A DNA stretch of 64,000 nt from Phycomyces blakesleeanus NRRL 1555(-) (GCF_001638985.1 NW_017265154.1:62001-126000), one strand, 5' to 3'. Counted from the stretch's first letter, positions 1 through 13,038 are shown. A program made the numbers and translations. The notes: generated by a model not told the origin, from the letters alone.

Positions 1-973
1 TAGTTGTCCATACATTTTCTTTTACCTTTTATAAATCTGATTCAAGGTTGTACAACATGTCATCCTGGGTATAAGTAAGCTGGTCGCTTTAGTAATATGC
101 AAAAGTGCTCTTATTTATTTATTTGTTTAGTTATTGATTCAATTTTCCAAAACCTTGGGTTTTTTATTTAGCAGCTTCATATTCACACATGGCAGAGGGC
201 TCTTACCGTACTACTGTCACTGTGTACCATAAAGAGAAAGTTATATAGTAAATACAAAGAAGAAGAAGGTTTCAAGCAATATACTAAAGGAATATTGTAT
301 ATCTCTAAAATGCACACAGCTTGAAAATACTTCCTTTATATACCCATATCTTTCTATATATGTGTGTGGCCAAATATAGACAGATATCTTCTTTATCAAT
401 ACAAACAAACTCATGCACATAGACTTGTATATTTTATATTGATGAATTCTTTTATTTTTAGTGGAATAAATGAGCTTATATATACATAGACATAAAGACG
501 ATGACTGCGGTGATATAAATGGCATGAGAATAAGGTAGAAATGGATACAAAAACAAATAAAAACAAAACAAAAAAAAGGTACTTTTTTTTCTTTTAAGAG
601 GAAGAAAGAGAAAAATTGTGTGTGTGTGTGTGTGTGAAATATACAAAGAAGTAGAGGTTAAAGGTAAAAGTAATAGAATAAAAAAAAAAGAGACAAAGAA
701 GACAAATAAATGTAAGAGAGGTGAATGGATAAAGTGACTTGAAATACCCTGATTTTCTATTCCCTATTCTTATCTTCCTTGCTTGGTTTCTTTTGTTAGG
801 GTCTAGTATAAGCACAAGGAGTACACAGAAGATAGAAAGGTAGAATAGGTTCAGGGGATTCCCCTTTGTGTTTCTTTTTTAACTCACTCCCCTTTTCTCT
901 ATTATTATTGTCTTTTAGTTTCCTTTCGTTTCCTTTCGTTTCCTTTCCTTTACTGTAAAAGGGTGCCAAGATC
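1..973. other. AT-rich flank without a recognisable gene
   Basis: This stretch lies downstream of the minus-strand cyclin gene and probably contains its 3' untranslated region. It holds a GT dinucleotide run near 617-637 and A/T homopolymers. The open frames here are low-complexity Phe/Tyr/Ile-rich strings with no family resemblance, so I call no gene. Confidence 0.5.
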
Positions 974-1573
974 TTAAAGAGCTCTCCAATTTTTTCTAGC
1001 TTGCTTTTGTCGATTGGCGTGTAAGACTAGTTGATTTCCGTAATTTTCGAGCTCTTCGACTGATACATTCATTGAGTAGTTGTTTAATCGCAAAAATTCG
1101 ATCTCTAGACTGTTGAGTTCAGTCACAGATATCCCGCCTACTTTGGCATAGCGGGCGTTGGTAAATGATCGATCGGAAAAGAATTTGGTTGCTACCATGA
1201 CGCCAGCTATAATCAGCCGGTGTATGTTACGAGAATCGATTCTTAGACGAGAAGGACTACAGGCCATTCTGTCCAGGTAGACTAGTAGGCTTAGAAAACA
1301 TTCGTTCGGACAAGGCGTGTAAACTAGAATCCGAGCAAGGTATGAATGAATGTCGATTGGAGAAGCGGTCCGTGCATGGAAGCATGACTCTCGTAAACTG
1401 AGATGGTGGTCATTAGCATGTGTGATGCACTCTAGTAGTTCAGTAATCATGCAGAGAATGTCCATGGTCGGATGACTAGCGAGATCAAACAGACAAGTGC
1501 GTGCAGGAGCCATTAGGGACTGAGGTGAGTAAGAAATGTAAGGAAGAAGAGGAACAGACTTGATAGATTTCAT
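974..1573 (-). CDS. Pho80-like cyclin (PCL/CYCP family), single exon
   Basis: A 199-residue intronless frame. Members of this family bind and activate Pho85/Cdk5-type kinases in phosphate, glycogen and cell-cycle control. The cyclin box spans roughly residues 35-185. Visible landmarks are PTMDILCMITELLE at the start, the central block from FLSLLVYLDRMA through NIHRLIIAGVMVATKF, and the C-terminal ELNSLEIEFLRLNNYSMNV that is typical of Pho80-type cyclins. The length suits small Pho80-like cyclins. A second ATG at residue 20 (MAPART) could be the real start. The gene sits alone, with a 5.7 kb gene-poor tract upstream. The CDK partner and the pathway cannot be read from the sequence. Confidence 0.88.
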   Translation of the reverse strand: MKSIKSVPLLPYISYSPQSLMAPARTCLFDLASHPTMDILCMITELLECITHANDHHLSLRESCFHARTASPIDIHSYLARILVYTPCPNECFLSLLVYLDRMACSPSRLRIDSRNIHRLIIAGVMVATKFFSDRSFTNARYAKVGGISVTELNSLEIEFLRLNNYSMNVSVEELENYGNQLVLHANRQKQARKNWRAL

Positions 1574-4500
1574 CTCCGACTATCGGTAGCTCTGTTTTGA
1601 AGGTTTTTTATTTTTATTTTATTTTATATATATTATTTTATTTTATTTTCCACATCATACATATTTAAATATACATACATATATTGGGCCTTGATTGATT
1701 ACTAGATATACAAACCAGCTTGTAGTTATTAGTATCATGTTGCCAATATATATATATATAAATAAAATGACAATTGCCAATTAATAAGCAATACACACCA
1801 GTAACCAGGGCTGAATAAAATCATTCTAAATATTCATCTTCTTCCTCTTACTATCACAAGTATTGTTCTTTCGCAACAGCAACAGAAAAATACTCCCCCT
1901 CATTTATGAAGAGTAGCCTGAAAATTTCTCCTTATCTTTAGATTAAGGTCAATGCCCTGTGCTTTTACTTTGTTTTATAGTATAGTATAATATAACATTA
2001 TTATTGCATGGAACACAATGTTTCAATTCTTATGTACAAAATACTGCTCATCAGCATCGCACAGTTAAAATATGATGCGTCAGACAACCCGCAGCTTATA
2101 TTCATATGATACCTAAAAGAAGAAGAAAAAAAAAAAGTAAGAAAAAACCAGCTGCGAAATCATGTGTGACAAATGTTATTCAAGGGAGCCCCACATCAGG
2201 GCCTCACCAGGGACCCAACGCTAATTAAAGCCATGACCAAGAGTTTGTAACCAAAGAGGATTTACAGATAATCAGTAAAGAAAGATAATTAGGACCAGTA
2301 GCAATATCAATATCAGTATCGGTATCAGTATCAATATCAGACTTAACATTGATATTAATGTTAATCACCAAGATATAATACATCTATTTTGTCTAGTTAT
2401 TCTGGCCGCAATTGAAATATCTATGCCAAAAGGTTAACCCGTATTATCAATCAATTGTATAAAAGGTATATTAATATCTAGAACCTTTACACAAGCTTAT
2501 TTTTTCTTTCTTTCTTTATTGTTGAATTGAATCGAATTGAATTGAATTGAATTGATCAAATAAAATAAAATAAAATAAGAGTTTTACACAGGGTGATATG
2601 GACCATGTACTTTATTTCTGGTTGGTCAAGGATTATTTGTTTTCTATTCTATATATACATTTATTTATTGATTTATATATATATACCCTTCTGCCCGGTA
2701 CTATGAAGCGTGGTAGATACTCTTGAATATCAATAAATGTATAAATATATATGTCAATCGATCAACTCGGAAGAGACCACTTTCGGAGAGGTAGAAAATA
2801 CCCATGCATTGTGTAGATACACCGGTACCGTTCCATATGTATATTTGGTAATCCCCAGCATGTTCTAAAGCAACTTAACCTGCCACAATACCCATTTTTT
2901 AAACTTTTTTTCTTGTTAATTATCTCTACTATCATTATTTCATCAAAGTATTGTATTGTCTAATAAGCCCAGGAACCTTCTTTCTTTGTTTCTTTTCTTC
3001 TTTCTTCCTTACTTTCTCTATCTCTTTCTTTCTCTCTCTTTGTCTCTTTTGGCCACTGTCTCCACGCTCTTCTTGTACCATTTTTAGACCGAGCCCCATG
3101 AACAAAACAGTAGTACCAACTATACAAAAGCAGCTTAGCAGAAAGAATAGCAATAGTAATAGTAGTGATAAAATATACCACTAGTGGTCTTGGGTATATA
3201 TATATATATATATACGTTTCTTTCTCTTTACCCTAATTATAATGCAACAAAGTCCAAAAGTCGAGTCAAGCTTGCTGTAAACTAGATATTTATATCAAGT
3301 TATTTATTCCTTGCTGTGATTAATATAGGTAAAGCCATGACTTGAACAAAGTCCCACGACAGGGTGGGGTCCCTCTTACAGAACCTCTCCCTCCCCTTCC
3401 CCTGATGAGGAGCACATCAGTATTATTAGTTATTGTTGTTGTTATTATTATTTTCCAAAAAGAAAAAAGAATGCTGGCATTTCAATGGTATGTATATACC
3501 TGGCCGTTTGTATAATTATATATTTGATTAAAAACTCTCAAGAACAACAATAATAATAAAAAACAATTAAATACAATAAACTCTAGACTACAATGAGAAT
3601 AGCGTCTTGTTACCATTAGAATGAAAGAGCAAATGATATCAAGGGCTCATAGCTTTGTACTCGATTTTGATAATTTATAATAAGAAGATCAATATATAGA
3701 TAAAGAGATAGATAGATAGATAAATAGATCAATAGAATTTGTAACCATAGTTACTGTAATTATCAAAGTGAGAGAAAAATAATAATAATTTCTAGTGGTT
3801 TATTGTTCCAAAAATAAACTAATATTTCTTGTGTCCAGACTAAGCTTATATTATTCAGATACACAAGCACATACATAAATTATATAATATAAATATATAT
3901 AATGCTGAAACAAACACTATACTTCTTTTGATAGAGCATATTTATCTATTTATCTCTTTATCTCTCTACATCTTTATATCTTTATATATATATATATATA
4001 TTATTGTGTTATACTATTATTACAGTAATGTAATGTTCATTTTAAAACTCGGTCAAAATCAATTGTTCTTTTATGTTCTCTACATTTAATGGTTGATCAA
4101 TGGCATTATTTGTTAATATAAGTATTATTATTAATAATAATGTTAATAATAATAATATGACAACATTGAATACCAAATACAATTTTAAAGTTATTGTAGT
4201 TCTTATAAGGATAGCCTATAGTCTACAGATGGCGTATCTGAAGTATATATAAGAAAGATAGATTCTTTTTTAATAAAAAAATCTTGATCTGAACTGCCTT
4301 GTGCCAATTCAAATGCTTGGCCCGATTGTGTGGCCATTTGAGTTTTGGCTTGGTAAATTATTCTTTTATTTTATTTTTTTAAAACGAGTTGAACCAATTT
4401 TGATAAGCACAGCCTTTATATAATTACAAAACGCCTATTTGTACTAGATAGCAAATAATAAGAAGGTAGGTAGTGATGAATAAGAATGTTGAGCTGTATA

Positions 4501-7261
4501 TATGCCTAGGATTGCTTCTTCTTTTGAGTAAATGGTGAGCAAATACTTGGAACCAATTTACTAAAATTTTGACAGGTGTATCTAACGTGTTAAAATAATA
4601 TTTAGCTTATACTTTTAGGTAAAAACACAAACAAACACACACGCACACATGGACACGCACACGCACATAAGCACCATAAAGTACCTAAAAACTATAAAAT
4701 CAATTGTAGTCATCAATTGAAACACACACACGCATATATATATATACATATACCAGTGCACGCTGTGTTTCACAAATGAGGATCAACTTGGAACTACAGT
4801 CTAAATTTCATATATGCATATATAAGTTATCTAGGCAATAAATATCAAGCTCATACTTATATATATTTATATATAGTTCAATTTATGCCAGCAAAATAAC
4901 ACGTATTTCTTGTATTGTTTATTGGGACAGAATATATATATAAAATGATACAAGGTTCTGTTGAGAATAAACATGCCTGTGTTTAAGTTTGTGTGTAATG
5001 ATCAGTAGATTAATATCAAACTATAGTTTCGTATTGATCCTCAATTGCTAGCATTCCGTTTTCTTCCCCTTAACTGTTTGGTGTCAGAATATTAAATTGT
5101 CATAATTGAATACTTTTTGTGGTTTTGTTTTGTTGGTTAGCATTGTCATAGCTACATATTGGCGTATTAACAATGCAGGTTCAATCCTGGTATTCATCTT
5201 GTCAAACATCAGAAATGATGCTACCAAATAAGATTATTATAGTGACTTTTAGCCTACCAAGAGTATTTTAGGAATTTCTCACAATATATTATATTCTTTA
5301 ATTCGGATGAGTGGCTATAATACTTTAATATGTTTGAGAGTGCTTTTATAGCCAGTATATGCCTCAATTTCATCATAATCATCATCGTCATAGTCATCAT
5401 AATTTTTCTCACTCTTACACATACATAAACAGTGCACAGACCAGTCCAAAAAAAGTAAAAGATAAAAAAAAAAAAGTCGTATTTGGTTTTTGGTTCTTAT
5501 TAAATCCCGGGGGGGGGGGGTTACTACTGCATCAAGTATATACTTCACTAGATAGACCAGAGAACCATAATAGATAACAGAAAAATGATTTACTCATTCT
5601 CCTTGGATCATAATGACCAACATATGATCAAAGAGCAATAATTTTTTTTAAAATATTTTAAATCAAAGATGATTACTATAGCAACTATTCTTACCCTATT
5701 TTGATTCTTTGGTCTATCCAGTGAAAAATACAACCTTTTGACCCTAGAAAATCTTGCAAAGATCTCCTACTAAAGTCGCCTTCTTTTTTTATATACTTTA
5801 TTTTTGTAGAATAATACAAAAATATACCGGATCACTGCTATTTTTATTGTTACTATAAGAGTTTAAGTTACTATTGTGAATTTGTTAATAAAAGTATCTA
5901 TTAAATAAAGTGGGAAATTTAATGTGCTTAATATTTACTGATGTTCTGACAGCTTAAAGGTCTTAATATGGTAACACCAACAGTTTGTCAGTTCAGATAA
6001 GGTATACAAATATCTTTATTCAAGAAAAAGTAACAATGTGTTTCTATGGTTGCAAATAACAATTATTTATGATTGTGTGAGCACCTCTATTCTCTCGGTA
6101 TTATTCCATGGATACCATTATCACATAGTTTACCGGCTATTGTAATTTGATTAGATAGTTATTGACAGAGAAGAATCCCGAAGGCTGTAAATTTGCTTCT
6201 ATTGCTTGTTAACCAAAGCACATGAGTTTCTTTATCATTAATAGATAATAATTTAGTGTACTATAGGATAAAACCTATATTTTCTAATATGTGCTCCTTT
6301 ATATTATCCAATAATCTTGAGTAGGCATAGAGGTATCTCAGCTTCTAGTTGTCTATTGATAATATAGAAATTTTCACAATAATAAAAAGGCGTATCATTG
6401 ATTTGGGCAAATTAAGGTAACCTATTTTCTTTTGTATATGTTTTGTTTTAAAAAAAGGGGGTAACCTCTTTTTGACTTTTGGTAGTTAATCTTAATAAAC
6501 TTGAACAGAAGACTTGGTGCCCTTCATTGAAAAAAAAAACAGTCATAATAATAAATGGCTACCTGATAAGCAAGCATGTAAAGCAGTAAGAAAAAATAAT
6601 AACATAAATTCAAAGAAGTCTGTTCTGCTATTTTTTGTATCATAATATCAAATCATTTAATAGGAACCACTCATTCTCTTGAAAAATCATCTTGACACTA
6701 ACTATCGATAAAACCTCATTTCAATAAAACCCAACTTGGAATTCAAAATCCCGCCAGCTATTGTGTTGAGATCCATATAATACGCTTATATACTTCTTTG
6801 CTTTCTTTTCTGTCTTTTTTTTGTTTGAATATCACTTTAGAACACACGCAAGTTTATTTCATAGTGAATAAAGGGCTGATTCTGTGTCTACTTGTACAAG
6901 CAAAAGAAAAAGAAAAAGAAAAAGAAAATCTTTCTTTTGTGCTCTTGAACAAAAAGTGCACAGACCACTTTAGAGTAACTTACAAATCGCCGTTATAGAA
7001 ACTTGTACTCCACTTTGAGAGTCATTGCTACACCGCTTAATACCGAACCTTTCATTACTCTTTTGCTTCTTTGATTTACTTTACTTTACTTCACCTCAAA
7101 AAGTCGCTTTCATAAGTACTTTGATTAAATATTATTAGCTGTTCTTTCTGCCGTAGAAAAGTTACACAAAGCAAGTAAAAAGAATATACAGCTATATCAC
7201 GTTTCCTCTGACGTGGACATCTAAGACTGACAAAAAGCGCAGTCCTAAACTTTAATCGCAG
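1574..7261. other. 5.7 kb AT-rich gene desert
   Basis: No protein family is recognisable in any frame. The tract contains short TA runs, an ATCAGT/ATCAAT repeat near 2305-2340, a GAATTGAATT repeat near 2525-2555, CA-rich DNA near 4620-4740 and a 12-G run near 5509-5520. GC is locally higher near 2185-2225 and 3345-3420. A non-coding RNA or an intron-fragmented gene cannot be excluded by eye. Confidence 0.5.
5509..5520 (+). repeat. Poly-G run (12 G)
   Basis: An uninterrupted run of 12 G on the plus strand inside otherwise AT-rich DNA. A second run of the same length lies near 16452-16463. Such runs are prone to sequencing length errors and can form G-quadruplex-like structures. Confidence 0.8.
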
Positions 7262-7537
7262 ATGAAAACTTTTCTGTTACTTATAGACCCCCTCCAACGC
7301 GTGTCGTTTGTTTTCTCCTTGAGCAACAACAGTCCCGGTTTCATAGTGAGGCGTCTCTTGCGACCGTTGCAGGGAGATTCTTCCATGCTACAAGCATCGG
7401 AAAGTGAAAGTTGTTACTCGCCAGCTCAGTTAATTCTGAGAAGTCGTGGGGCATGGTCTCTTTTCATTTTTGGAAGGACTACTGTGTACATCGCATCGCC
7501 AATGTGGAATCATGATGCTGGGGGGAGGGAGGTCTAA
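7262..7537 (+). CDS. Unresolved GC-richer ORF, 91 codons
   Basis: An ATG-started frame of 91 residues inside an island (about 7.26-7.83 kb) clearly richer in G+C than its flanks. It ends four bases into an opposing minus-strand frame. Upstream DNA contains a CRE-like TGACGTGG near 7210. No domain is recognised. It may be the antisense of exons belonging to the minus-strand frame at 7534-7869, since minus-strand fragments here are also protein-like. Which strand is coding is unknown. Confidence 0.2.
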   Translation: MKTFLLLIDPLQRVSFVFSLSNNSPGFIVRRLLRPLQGDSSMLQASESESCYSPAQLILRSRGAWSLFIFGRTTVYIASPMWNHDAGGREV

Positions 7538-7869
7538 CCTGTGGTGAGATGTGCTGGCTCTTCACTGCTAACCTGACTGAACTCTTTAACGGCTGACGGT
7601 GAAGCTACTGGTAGTCGAATGAGCTGGACCTTATCACCTAGTGGTAAGTTCTCTGGCGAGTTCGCACCCACATTACTCGGTGACGAGATGTGGGGCTGGA
7701 TGAACGGGTGCTTTCCGTTGGTTTGCCACCATTCCAGCACCTCCTTCGCTACCAAGTCAGGTTTACGTCCTGAAGGAGATTGAGCCGCGTAATGCGGGGA
7801 CAAAGAACTTGGTGTCATGCTTTTTATTCCTTTACTCATGTAAAAGAACATTAAGTGAAATTTAATCAA
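7534..7869 (-). CDS. Hypothetical protein exon, composition looks coding
   Basis: The open frame reads about 111 residues from a non-ATG upstream limit. Internal ATGs at the MSKG and MTPSS positions are more credible starts. Composition is mixed and protein-like (for example RKPDLVAKEVLEWWQTNG), unlike the AT-rich noise around it. A splice from ACAG|GTTAGA near the 3' end to TACACAG about 55 bp further would extend it by about 18 residues ending in RLLRIN. The protein belongs to no family I recognise. It could be a small lineage-specific protein or one exon of a larger gene. Confidence 0.35.
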   Translation of the reverse strand: MIKFHLMFFYMSKGIKSMTPSSLSPHYAAQSPSGRKPDLVAKEVLEWWQTNGKHPFIQPHISSPSNVGANSPENLPLGDKVQLIRLPVASPSAVKEFSQVSSEEPAHLTTG

Positions 7870-9850
7870 ATAGAATAGTTTCTTTATGTATATCTTTAAA
7901 TAAATTAATAAATAAAGTCTTTCTTAGCTATTATCAACTTTAATAAAAAAAACACGCTTTTAAACTTTTTTTTTTGCTTAATTGAAGAGGTTAATGTTGT
8001 AATTAGGAAGTCTCATTTATAAGAAGAATTAATCTAGTTAAAGAAATCTGAAGATTAATATATTTAATACGCCTGCTCTTATTATTGTATCAATTGCCGC
8101 GTTTTATTGTATAGGCTGGTTTTTCTATAAAGCCTATAAGAATAGAGTCGGGTAGATTTTCGAGAATGCCATTGGCGTGAAATATATAATTGAATTTGGC
8201 TAATCTGAAGGGCATTGTGAATGAAATGCACTGTAATGAATGAATGAAAAATAAAAGAGAGATGAGAGATGAGAAGAAATAAAGAAATGTTTGTTTGAAA
8301 GAGAGACGTAAAAGGTGTAATGTGGGTTGAATACTTAAGTAATGCCCTCATTGTATTTACACAGGTTGTGTACAGGTTCAATCCGAAATTATTTATGAAA
8401 CAGTAATCGTTATATATATATATATATTTTATAATTTGAGTATCAATGAATTCTTGGTACCATCTATCCGTCATTGCCTTCACAGTGTAAAATATAATTT
8501 GAATTCAAATAAGAATAGGAGACAAGTAACGACGGTTACAAGACCCATACTTCAATATTCCGCATAAGAATAATTCACCAAAGATGTGCATACGGCTTCC
8601 ATATTATAATCCTCAATGCCAACTTAACAGACATAGGGTATACTGAGTAAGTAAGGCATGGATATCGTAAAAGAGACCCATTTTTATATCGAATTACATA
8701 GAGTGTAGTGGAATTTTGATAGAGAGAAAACTTGTGCAGATCGAAATACATGAAATATTGAATAAGAATAATTTTTAAGAGTCTCAATGTTGCCGAATCA
8801 ACCAAAAAATAACAGCTATTAAAGAATAGAAAGATGGTAAGATCAAAGCCGAATGTAATATTCAAGGACTTTTTTATCTTTTTTACTATTTAGGACAAGG
8901 CTGTATCTGCATTCAACAACTTCTTAGCTTGTTGATCGATTAAATACTAAAGACTTTATAGATAGACAATTATTTACTGTTCCGTATTATTCTTGATTGC
9001 TGGCCTTGATCGGGTTCTTATAATGAAAGGGTACTCTTAACTACCTCGTTTTATACATGTAAAGAAAACTAGGCACAATGTATTTGATTAATTTATTTGA
9101 GATTCTTATCCTTTTGATCTTGCCTACCGCCAAGACTCTCTCAACATTTTCTTTTATTTTTATTTTTGTGCTTTGGATTATTTCCGTCAATTTTAATCCG
9201 GTTGCTTATTCCATAGTTGAGAATAAGTTTGATGTCTTTGAATATCAAAGATAAAATAAATAAATTGGCAAAGAGCTTTTAGGAAACAGACTATTCAAAT
9301 AGCATTGATAGCTGTAAAGAGTATGATTTCTAATTCAATAATGCTCTCACGCATAATATAAATAACCAAATGTTTAGTTGTGTTGATTGATTAACAAATC
9401 AATCAAGTAGTTTAGGACTGAAGGGAAAATAACGAAATTCTGTAAAGAAATCAACTAGAAGCTTCTGATACACAACAAGGTGAGGAGCATTGCTGTACTT
9501 TTCGGAAATATATTTCTATATAAGATTAAGGTATGTGTGCACTGGTTGAATAGGACTACTAAAATTTGGATCAGTAGAAAGAAAGAAAGAAATGAAGAAA
9601 AGCAATTGAACCTTGCCATTTTGATTTTATATCATCTTCAACTTTATCACTGCAAATGTGTTTTAAAGACCGCAAAAACCGAAAAGATTGACAGAAAAAG
9701 AGAGCTCGGAACTTGTAGTCGCGTCATTGATGGTGACTGCCGTGTCTTGAAAATGAGGGATGTGGTGACCAAGCACATCAATCATCTCAATCGAATTTTA
9801 CTATTATTTTCTCTCCTTCTCTCTTTCTCTATTGACATACCCACAGAAAA
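7870..9850. other. AT-rich intergenic region upstream of HOP2
   Basis: Frames near 8082-8483 and 8575-8865 are dominated by Ile, Tyr, Phe and Asn codons and resemble no family. No RNA gene is recognised. The last 100 bp before HOP2 carry a CT-rich stretch (near 9808-9835) that could be part of its promoter or leader. Confidence 0.45.
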
Positions 9851-11056
9851 ATGGTTAAAAGAAAGGCAACAAACGATGGCAAAGAAGACGAAGGCAAGTC
9901 AATTTTAATACGAGTGCCGTTGGCGGGAAAAGAAACTGATGCTTGGTATTTTTTTCTTCTTTTTGTTCATACAGGAGAACAAATGATCTTAAAATATATG
10001 AAAAAAGTCAATCGACCTTACAGTGCTAGTAAAGTCACGGTCCAGCACTTATGGATTGTGTAACAGCTCTAATCTAATATTTTACTTTATTTTATTTTAT
10101 TTTATTTCATTGTTCAACTATCAAGCTGATATCTTTAATAATTTACATGGAAAGTACTCAAAGCCTAGTGTTGTCCGAGCTCTAGATAGCCTGACCGATC
10201 AGAATGAATTGTTTGTAAAAACATACGGAAAAATGCAGGTTTATGCAGTAAAGCAAGCATGTGTCTCTTTTTATGTTTATTTAGGCAGTAGATGTGATTT
10301 ATTAATGGGTTTGATAAATGTGGTCTCTGTAGAATATAGAAGGAATTAAAAATGAAGATCTGGAGGGTCTACAGAAGCAAGTGACTGTCCTTGAAGGAAA
10401 GATGTCGAATATGGTAGAAGACAATCGAAAACTTAATCACAGTAAGCAGTAAATGGATAAAGTCTGTGATGGGATGGTGTTAGTGCAAATAATGGCTCCA
10501 TTGACATAATTGCCATTTAGCTTTGTCTGACTTGAAAAAGGAACCAACCACAGAAAACGCCAAGGCTCTTCTGGAAAAGAGGAAAAGAGAGGTAAATGAT
10601 AACCAATCTTACTTGAGGCTTTCTACACATAATACACTGATTAAAAAAATATAACTTACTTTAATAGAATGCTCAAATGAGAGAACATCTCGAGACATTG
10701 AAATCGGGCGCCGTTCTTGTCACCCCAGAAGATCGAAAGAAGAATGATGCCGAATATGAGCTATACAGAAAAGAATGGCGCACCCGGAGAAAATTGGTAA
10801 GAGCTTATATAATGAAGATTTTGACCTGACATTTTAACTTTTTCTTTCTGCACACCCTAGTTTAGAGATATTTTCAATGCTGTTACAGAACACATGCCAG
10901 GCAAACCAGCAGCATTTATGGTAGTAGTTTGTTGGATAATATACATGCAAACACTATGATTTGTTAACTATCTATTGTAAAATGCCCTCTTATATATAGG
11001 AAGAGCTTGGGATTGAGGAAGACCCGGTGTCTTATGAAAAGGACACATTAGAATAG
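9851..11056 (+). CDS. HOP2: Hop2/PSMC3IP meiotic recombination factor
   Basis: Hop2 pairs with Mnd1 to stimulate Dmc1/Rad51 strand invasion during meiosis. The spliced product is 214 residues (human 217) and aligns end to end with the family. It has an N-terminal winged helix (MILKYMKKVNRPYSATDIF, VRALDSLTDQNELFVKTYGK), a central coiled coil, and a C-terminal YRKEWRTRRKL...FRDIFNAV region ending EELGIEED. Exons are 9851-9893, 9975-10028, 10126-10247, 10333-10441, 10521-10591, 10668-10796, 10861-10920 and 11000-11056. Intron 1 starts GCAAGT (a GC-AG intron); the nearby GT donor would create a stop. That intron is 81 bp and open in frame, so retention would give a longer protein. The intron 3 donor is uncertain: GTAAAG at 10248, or GCATGT nine bases later, which adds VKQ. 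Confidence 0.93.
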
Positions 11057-11407
11057 TAATTTTTACCGAGAGGAGAGTTGTTTGGTTTTACAAAGTCTGT
11101 GGCTTCTATTTTAATAAAATCTTGAATGAATACAATGTGTACCTGAAAATGACACGACATTACGCTTTCATTTGAAATATACATTTTACTGTTTGACCTA
11201 TGGCATGACGCAATAGTTATAGTTAAATGTGTAACGTAGGGTATGTTTTTTGTATATATTTGTGTATTTGTGTTTGTATAAATAATATTATTTTTTTCTG
11301 ATTATCTAAAATAAAATTTTGGACGTAGATACAGATTATGTACATATGCCAAGAAAGCAAAAGGAAGTGAATATCTATATATTCAATGAATAATTGTGGG
11401 AGCATTC

Positions 11408-13038
11408 TCAAATCATGCTATTCGCTTTTGGTGGGTAGGTGATAGAGGTGGAATTTGACCCACTCAATCGGTATGTGTGTGTATTGGATGCTGGGAAAAT
11501 AGCCGGAGGATGTGATACAGGAGACGAAAGTGGACGGGGACGGTCAGGTCTTCTTGTCGTAGAAGCATATCGACTAACAGTATCAGGATCAGAATCAAAG
11601 TCTATTGGTCTACACGCTTCATCGGCCTCCGGAAATGTATTTCGGAAATCATTGGAACGAATACGAGCACCGTATGGCTTATCACAACAAGGGTGTGTAA
11701 GCGAAGGGAAGTATTGCCGGTAAGCAAAGTAGGACAGAGCGCCACCTTAAAATACAACCGAAAAAGAAAGAAAGACAATGAGAATTCAACGGTAAAATAA
11801 AAATGTGTGTAAAATTAAATAAATAAAAAAAAGAGGTGATTGTAATCAATTTCCTACCAAGAATGCCTCCAACAAAAACATCCGTCCAGTGGTGCTTGTA
11901 ATCTCTTGTGCGCGAAATAGCTATCAATAGTGCACCAAGCCAAGGGAATGCAAAGATAAACCCTTTGTAGGTGTGCTGTAATTAATCAAAGTCAAAATGA
12001 TATCCAGTATCAGTAAATCCAAGGCAATCCGTTGTACTCTAACCATTATATCTATCTAGTATTACCCCGAGCTCATCGAATAGATGCATTTTTCCCGCCA
12101 AGTAGAATGCCAAGAACCCCAGACCAGCAAAGGAAACTATTAACAAAATGACAGGTGAATACATAAGTAGACTTGTAATCTCAAAGATGTATATATACTT
12201 TGTCACATGAAAGAATTCAATCTATTAATCGTTTTATTTTATTTTATTTTATTTACTTACAAGAAGCATGTCCACTTGGAAAACTTTTAAAGGCATCGAT
12301 CATATCTGGGGTATCTGAAGGCTCTAGACATATTGTGTAGTTTGAAAGTCCAAAGGGTGGGTCGACTGCATCTACAGGTAAATGGCATCTGGCAAAGAAG
12401 TCTGGTCTTGGTCTTCCTACAGTAATCTTGAAGGTTCGTCTGAAATTAAAATTCACGTTGATCCCGAACAACACAAAAAAGTCAAGCCAATGGTTCTAAC
12501 CTTTATTACTTCGGTAACCATAATTGTCATTGACAATGACAAGCAAAGACCTATAATAACAATAATAGTTGTTATTATAAGAGAAATAAAATAAAGAAAT
12601 CAATGAATTGATCTATTTTAAACCAAAAAGATATATTATTTGGCTTTCAAGTTTTAACTTGTATTTACCCAAGAAGCCATTGTGGAAATCATTTCCACTG
12701 CGTTTTATGACCAGTGAAACAAGTGCAATAAAAACCATTGGTGCAACGATAGCAACAACCTTTTGTAGATAATGCAATGATAAATATTAACGTATTCCAA
12801 TGCGACTATTATTACTATTAATTTCTTTATAACATACAATCAATAGCCAGACAGGTACAGTCTCTGGTTTACTAGAGAACATTAATCGCGGATCTTTTAC
12901 TGAGAATTCTCTGTGGTATGGGTGAATCTTATCAAGAGAGAAGAAGAGAATGATCATGATAAAGACAAGTAGCCAGTCCTTGAGATACGAGAGGAATATG
13001 CGTCGTCTTCGAGAGGTTTTCCACTTTACGAAAGTCAT
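11408..13038 (-). CDS. PAP2-family lipid phosphate phosphatase (DPP1/LPP-like)
   Basis: A membrane phosphatase acting on phosphatidate, diacylglycerol pyrophosphate or similar lipids. The spliced product is 344 residues in seven exons: 13038-12838, 12759-12669, 12550-12501, 12426-12261, 12136-12066, 11975-11858 and 11745-11408. All three phosphatase motifs are present: KITVGRPRP (KxxxxxxRP), PSGHAS, and SRTRDYKHHWTDVFVGG (SRxxxxxHxxxD). Several hydrophobic helices surround them. The N-terminus contains the family-typical HPYHREFSVKDP. The C-terminal ~110 residues are hydrophilic and Pro/Ser/Arg-rich, probably a cytosolic tail. It is convergent with HOP2, with about 350 bp between stops. The substrate cannot be told from sequence. 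Confidence 0.93.

Noticed and set aside
5160..5200. tRNA-like B box (GGTTCAATCC) near 5178, another near 8370
   Set aside because: Flanking bases do not form a T-stem or acceptor stem, and no proper A box is present.
8082..8865. Two minus-strand ORFs of 133 and 96 codons
   Set aside because: Ile/Tyr/Phe-rich translations of AT-rich DNA with no splice context or family resemblance.
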